A DNA stretch of 64,000 nucleotides from Sphingomonas sp. CFBP 8760 (GTDB lineage Bacteria > Pseudomonadota > Alphaproteobacteria > Sphingomonadales > Sphingomonadaceae). The DNA is taken from positions 1 through 64,000 of the forward strand of contig NZ_JACYUG010000013.1 in NCBI RefSeq assembly GCF_014841615.1, read 5' to 3'. Below the pieces are notes generated by a model. The model ran no database searches. It was not told where the DNA came from and saw nothing but the letters and a program-made list of their open reading frames with translations. Position numbers and translations under genes: made by a program. Each line of letters starts with the position of its first letter. Position 1 is the first letter of the stretch. Below, in pieces: positions 60,231 to 64,000 of this stretch.

Positions 60231-61472
60231 TCAGCGCATCGCCGCGACCGCCGGCGTATCGAGGCAGCGGGTCATCGCGTCGTCGGATATGACCGGTGGC
60301 GGCACCCGGTCCGCCACCGGCGGTATATCCTGCGGCCGGCCGATCGCGACGGGGGCGAAGCCGGTGCGGCCGGCGCAGCGCATCGCCGCCTTGAGCAGCG
60401 CGGGCGGGGTGTCATAGCCTTCGTAGGACAGGCGGAACGTTCCCCAGTGGATCGGGATCGCGGTGGTCGCGCGCAGGCGTTCGAACACCTGCACCGCCTG
60501 GGGCGGGCCGATATGGCTGCCGCTCGCCATCTGGCCGAGGGCGAAGCGGAATGCGCCGATCGGGATCAGCGCGAGGCGGATCGGGCCGAGCGCGGCGGCC
60601 TCCGCCGGCCAGCGGCCATCGCCCATGCCGGTATCCCCGGCGAAGAACAGATTGCCGCCCGGCAGCGTCACCACGAAGCTGGACCAGAGCGCCCGGTTGC
60701 GATCGGTGAACCAGCGGCTGCCCCAGTGATGGTTGCGCGTGACGTGGACGCGCACCGGGCGCTCACCGACCCGCACCGCCTGCCGCCAGTCCGCCGCGAT
60801 CGCGGGGATGCCGCGCGTGCGCAGGATCGCGTCGTTGCCCAGACCGGTGACGATGAGCGGCCGGTCGCGCCGCCACAGCCGTTCGAGCGTCGGCAGATCG
60901 AAATGGTCGTAGTGATTGTGACTGAGCAGGATCAGGTCGATCCTCGGCAGGTCGTCGAACGCGATGCCGGGGGCGACGACCCGTTTCGGTCCACGGCCGA
61001 GCGGACCGGTGCGCTCGCTCCACACCGGATCGGTCAGGATATTCAGACCCGGCGTCTGGACCAGCACGCTGGCATGGCCGATCCACGTCGCGCGCATCGG
61101 CGTGGTGCCTGGCTGTGCGGGGGTGAGGACGGGTACCGGCGTCGTGGCGGGCAGCAGTTCGGCGGGGGTGGCGGCGCGGATCGGTACCGCCTGCGGCCAT
61201 GTCGGGCGGCCGTCGCGCCCGGTCATCGCGTTCCAGAGGAAGCGCCAGCGACTGCCGCCGGGGGGACGCGCGGTATCGCTGTCGTCGTCGGGATTGGCGA
61301 ACCGTGCCCCGTCGAAATGCGCGGTGACGGGACCGCGATAATAGATCCGGTCGAGGAAGTGCGGCACGATCGTGGCCGCGAGCAGGACGACGACCGCCAG
61401 CGGGAGGGCGATCCTGACGAGGACCCGGACGATGGCGGCCAATAGCTGTTCCCCGATGTGATGTGCCGCCAA
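60231..61472 (-). CDS. MBL-fold metallo-hydrolase (NAPE-PLD/UlaG-like), membrane anchored
   Basis: A 413 aa protein with an N-terminal membrane helix (residues about 14-38). The MBL motif is LSHNHYDHFD (HxHxDH); further metal ligands in TRNHHWGSR and FFAGDTGMGD, and the C-terminal PIHWGTF. This combination is typical of NAPE-PLD-like enzymes that cut phosphodiester bonds in lipids. The start is TTG 61472 if the helix is to be included; no ATG is available upstream of the helix. Confidence 0.88.
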   Translation of the reverse strand: MAAHHIGEQLLAAIVRVLVRIALPLAVVVLLAATIVPHFLDRIYYRGPVTAHFDGARFANPDDDSDTARPPGGSRWRFLWNAMTGRDGRPTWPQAVPIRAATPAELLPATTPVPVLTPAQPGTTPMRATWIGHASVLVQTPGLNILTDPVWSERTGPLGRGPKRVVAPGIAFDDLPRIDLILLSHNHYDHFDLPTLERLWRRDRPLIVTGLGNDAILRTRGIPAIAADWRQAVRVGERPVRVHVTRNHHWGSRWFTDRNRALWSSFVVTLPGGNLFFAGDTGMGDGRWPAEAAALGPIRLALIPIGAFRFALGQMASGSHIGPPQAVQVFERLRATTAIPIHWGTFRLSYEGYDTPPALLKAAMRCAGRTGFAPVAIGRPQDIPPVADRVPPPVISDDAMTRCLDTPAVAAMR

Positions 61473-61580
61473 CGCGGGGCCGACCGCTCCGGTTCAGTAT
61501 CGCAGCGGGGCCGGTACGGTTCATCGTGCATCCGCGTCGCCGGCGGGATAGCATCATGGCGATATCGAAGGGGAAACGTC

Positions 61581-63188
61581 ATGCACCGATCCGTCCTGCC
61601 ACGAATGGCCGCGTTTGCCGCGCTGGCGCTGGGCCCGACGCTGGCCTTGGGACTCGCCGATCCCGCGGCGGCGCGCACGGTGCAGGTCGAGGAACGCTCC
61701 ATCGACGAGGTTCAGGCCGCGATGACGGCGGGCGGGACGACGAGCGTCGATCTGGTCCGTGCCTATCTGGCGCGGATCGCCGCGATGGATCGCAAGGGGC
61801 CGACGCTGCGCAGCGTGATCGCGATCAATCCCGATGCGATTGCACAGGCGCGGATGCTGGATGCGGAGCGCAAGGCGGGCAGGGTGCGCGGGCCGCTGCA
61901 CGGCGTGCCGATCCTGATCAAGGACAATGTCGAGACGGTGGACCGGATGGCGACGACTGCCGGCAGCCTGGCGCTGAAGAACAACGTCACCGGCCGCGAC
62001 GCGCCGGTGGTGGCGGAACTGCGCCGCGCCGGAGCGGTGATCCTGGGCAAGACCAACCTGTCGGAATGGGCCAATATCCGCTCGACCCGGTCGATGAGCG
62101 GATGGAGTGCGATCGGCGGGCTGGTGCGCAACCCCTATGCGCTGGACCGGACGGCGTGCGGATCGTCGTCCGGATCGGGCGCGGCGGTGGCGGCCAGCTT
62201 CGCGGCGGCGGCGGTGGGGACGGAAACCGACGGGTCCGTCGTGTGCCCGGCGTCGATCAACGGGCTGGTGGGGCTGAAACCGTCGATCGGGCTGGTCAGC
62301 CGCCGGCATATCGTGCCGATCAGCCATTCGCAGGATACCGCCGGGCCGATGGCGCGCAGCGTCCGCGATGTCGCGGTGATGCTGTCGGCGATGGTGGCGC
62401 CCGATCCCGGCGATCCGGTGACGGCGGGGGCGGTGCGGCGGGATTATGCCGCGGGTCTGTCGGCCAGTGCGCTGTCGGGGCTGCGCATCGCGGTGGTGCG
62501 GCCGGCGATGACGCCCGATCTGGCCACCCGGTTCGAGGCGGCGCTGGCGGTGCTGCGCGCGGCCGGCGCGGTGCTGGTCGAGGTGACGCCACCCGAGGCG
62601 AAGGGGCTGGGCGAGGCGGAGTTCACCGTGCTGAAGACGGAGTTGAAGGCGGACCTGAACGCCTATCTGGCGACGACCCCGGCGGCGGTGACGACGCGGA
62701 CGCTGGATCAGGTGATCGCCTTCAACCGCGACCACCGCGCCGTCGAGATGCCGTTCTTCGACCAGGAGACGTTCGAGGCGGCGGCGGCGACGAAGGGGCT
62801 GGACGATCCCGCCTATAAAAGGGCGCGGGCGACGGCGTTGCGACAGGCCGGCGCCGAGGGGATCGACGCGATGCTGAAGACCGCGAACGCGACCGTGCTG
62901 GTCGAGCCGAGCTATGGCGCGGCATGGCCCAGCGATCCGGTACACGGGGATCAATATGGCGGGCCGTCGTCATCCGAATGGCCGGCGGTGGCGGGCTATC
63001 CCAACCTGACGGTGCCGATGGGGCTGGTCCGCGGGCTGCCGGTGGGATTGTCGTTCATCGCCGGGCGGCTGGGCGAGGCGACGGTGCTGGGGGCCGGTTA
63101 TGCCTATGAACAGCGGGCCAGGGCACGGGTCGCCCCGCGATACCGGGCGACGGCGGAGGCCGGACCGGGGCTGGACGGCACGCGCTAG
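61581..63188 (+). CDS. Secreted amidase (amidase signature family)
   Basis: A 535 aa enzyme with a signal peptide (cut after ADPAAA, about residue 31). The Ser-cisSer-Lys triad is in VPILIKDNVET (Lys), CGSSSGSGAAVAASF (cis-Ser) and GTETDGSVVCPAS (nucleophile Ser). The C-terminal MGLVRGLPVGLSFIAG is typical of the family. The substrate is unknown; periplasmic location suggests a peptide or amide scavenging role. ATG 61581. Confidence 0.93.
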   Translation: MHRSVLPRMAAFAALALGPTLALGLADPAAARTVQVEERSIDEVQAAMTAGGTTSVDLVRAYLARIAAMDRKGPTLRSVIAINPDAIAQARMLDAERKAGRVRGPLHGVPILIKDNVETVDRMATTAGSLALKNNVTGRDAPVVAELRRAGAVILGKTNLSEWANIRSTRSMSGWSAIGGLVRNPYALDRTACGSSSGSGAAVAASFAAAAVGTETDGSVVCPASINGLVGLKPSIGLVSRRHIVPISHSQDTAGPMARSVRDVAVMLSAMVAPDPGDPVTAGAVRRDYAAGLSASALSGLRIAVVRPAMTPDLATRFEAALAVLRAAGAVLVEVTPPEAKGLGEAEFTVLKTELKADLNAYLATTPAAVTTRTLDQVIAFNRDHRAVEMPFFDQETFEAAAATKGLDDPAYKRARATALRQAGAEGIDAMLKTANATVLVEPSYGAAWPSDPVHGDQYGGPSSSEWPAVAGYPNLTVPMGLVRGLPVGLSFIAGRLGEATVLGAGYAYEQRARARVAPRYRATAEAGPGLDGTR

Positions 63189-63640
63189 CTGTCCAGATAT
63201 TCCTTGCGGACGTGGATCGCGCGCAGCGACAGTCGCACCTCGAACATGAACGACACCAGCGAGGCGATCAGCAGGATCATCGCCAGGATGAAGGCGATCG
63301 CGACGATGCTGGCGAAATGCAGCTTGCCCAGCGTCGCGACGAAGAGGCTGACGACGACGAGGCTGGTCATCACCGCGCTGGACACCGCGAGGAACAGCGA
63401 CGCGTTGATGATCGAGATGCGCCGGTCGAGCAGGCGCAGTTCCCAGATGTGGCGATCATGTTCCGGCCCGGTCGAGCGGGGATGCAGCTGTTCCAGCGCG
63501 CGTACCCGGTCGACGACGCGGCTAAGCCGGCCGGCCAGCACGTTGAGCAACTGGCCGATCGCGGTCAGCATGAAGATCGGCGACAGCGCCAGCGTGATCG
63601 TCTGGGCGACGGTGGTGATGCCGGGCAGCGTCGGGATCAT
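63185..63640 (-). CDS. DUF2721 membrane protein
   Basis: A 151 aa protein with an N-terminal helix (LALSPIFMLTAIGQLLNVLAGRL), a charged loop (residues 45-75) and two further helices. DUF2721 proteins have this pattern and begin with SPxFMLxAIGxLLNVL. ATG 63640. The stop overlaps the end of the amidase gene by 4 bp, convergently. Function unknown. Confidence 0.85.
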   Translation of the reverse strand: MIPTLPGITTVAQTITLALSPIFMLTAIGQLLNVLAGRLSRVVDRVRALEQLHPRSTGPEHDRHIWELRLLDRRISIINASLFLAVSSAVMTSLVVVSLFVATLGKLHFASIVAIAFILAMILLIASLVSFMFEVRLSLRAIHVRKEYLDS

Positions 63641-63723
63641 GCGGGAACCTGTCGAGGAAAAGCGGGACGGCCACGCTGGCACGCGGCGCACGGGCAGGGC
63701 AAGGCCCGATCGGTCGGGACCGG

Positions 63724-64000
63724 TCAGCCGCGACGGATGATGACGACCCCGGCCAGCATCAGCGTGACCCCGACCAGCTTGGGCAGGGTGACGGGATCGG
63801 TCTTCAGCCCCAGCCCGCCGACATGATCGAGCATCAGCGCGACCCCGACCTGCGTCGCGATCGCCACCGTCACCGTGGTGGCGAGGCCGAGCCGGGGCGC
63901 CGCGAACGCCACGGCGGTGACGAACGCCGCGCCGTACAGGCCGCCCAGCCATGCCCAGGGCGGCGCGCCCCGCAGGGCGGCGGGGGGCGTGCGGTCGAAC
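63724..64000 (-). CDS. DMT family transporter (DUF606/YdcZ-like), partial
   Basis: Only the C-terminal 91 residues lie in the window; the gene continues past 64000. PPWAWLGGLYGAAFVTAVAF, then APRLGLATTVTVAIATQVGVAL and the final LVGVTLMLAGVVIIRRG are the typical second half of DUF606 transporters, which are small inner-membrane proteins of the drug/metabolite transporter superfamily. The substrate is unknown. Confidence 0.8.
   Translation of the reverse strand, partial: FDRTPPAALRGAPPWAWLGGLYGAAFVTAVAFAAPRLGLATTVTVAIATQVGVALMLDHVGGLGLKTDPVTLPKLVGVTLMLAGVVIIRRG

Noticed and set aside
1..64000. CRISPR arrays
   Set aside because: No regularly spaced repeats with unique spacers were seen; the only tandem repeat (48783-48835) has no spacers.

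Overview
The window is high-GC DNA from an alphaproteobacterium, most likely Sphingomonas or a close relative. The indicators are a CpdR-type cell-cycle regulator beside a tRNA-Val gene, a sphingomonad-style PEP-CTERM protein, a short class Ia NrdA without an N-terminal ATP cone, and genes such as DUF3597, DUF2171 and a Bcr/CflA exporter. No taxonomic search was possible.

Positions 1-27.3 kb hold most of a temperate siphovirus-type prophage whose left end lies outside the window. Its late genes run leftwards on the minus strand in lambda order: terminase small and large subunits, an Acb2/Tad1-like small protein, gpW-like joiner, portal, S49 protease, scaffold-like protein, gpD, gpE-type capsid, connectors, tail completion and terminator proteins, tail tube, the G and GT tail chaperones (with a canonical A AAA AAC -1 slippery site) and the tape measure protein, which is cut by the window edge. 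At 17.4-19.7 kb is an AT-richer minus-strand cargo block (HExxH peptidase, DUF6232 membrane protein, small proteins). A repressor and a Cro-like gene diverge over two TAAACC-N4-GGTTTA operators at 20.3 kb. Early genes then run rightwards as a chain of stop/start-overlapping small ORFs, a ParB-like protein and a tyrosine integrase. The integrase abuts the 3' end of tRNA-Val(GAC), which marks one attachment site.

Positions 27.3-64 kb are chromosome: cpdR, a HerA-like DUF853 ATPase, an M20 amidohydrolase, a 2OG-Fe(II) oxygenase, an MFS exporter, an outer-membrane protein, HNH and HTH proteins, an AT-rich islet with an adenine methyltransferase and a winged-helix protein (36.0-37.7 kb), nrdB and nrdA separated by 2.3 kb, a PEP-CTERM protein, a GGDEF-EAL-PilZ regulator, class I fumarase, an acetyltransferase, a LolC/E-like permease, several small envelope proteins, uvrB, ferredoxin-NADP reductase, an MBL-fold hydrolase, an amidase, a DUF2721 protein and the end of a DMT transporter.

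The most unusual observation concerns two compact units, at 30.79-31.19 kb and 40.50-41.02 kb. Each is a single DUF559 (Vsr-like) nuclease gene framed by inverted copies of GGGAGAGGG-type palindromes. The second has near-perfect 61-65 bp terminal inverted repeats. The two differ in both nuclease and repeat sequence, so the layout looks like a REP-like mobile system paired with a nuclease instead of a transposase.
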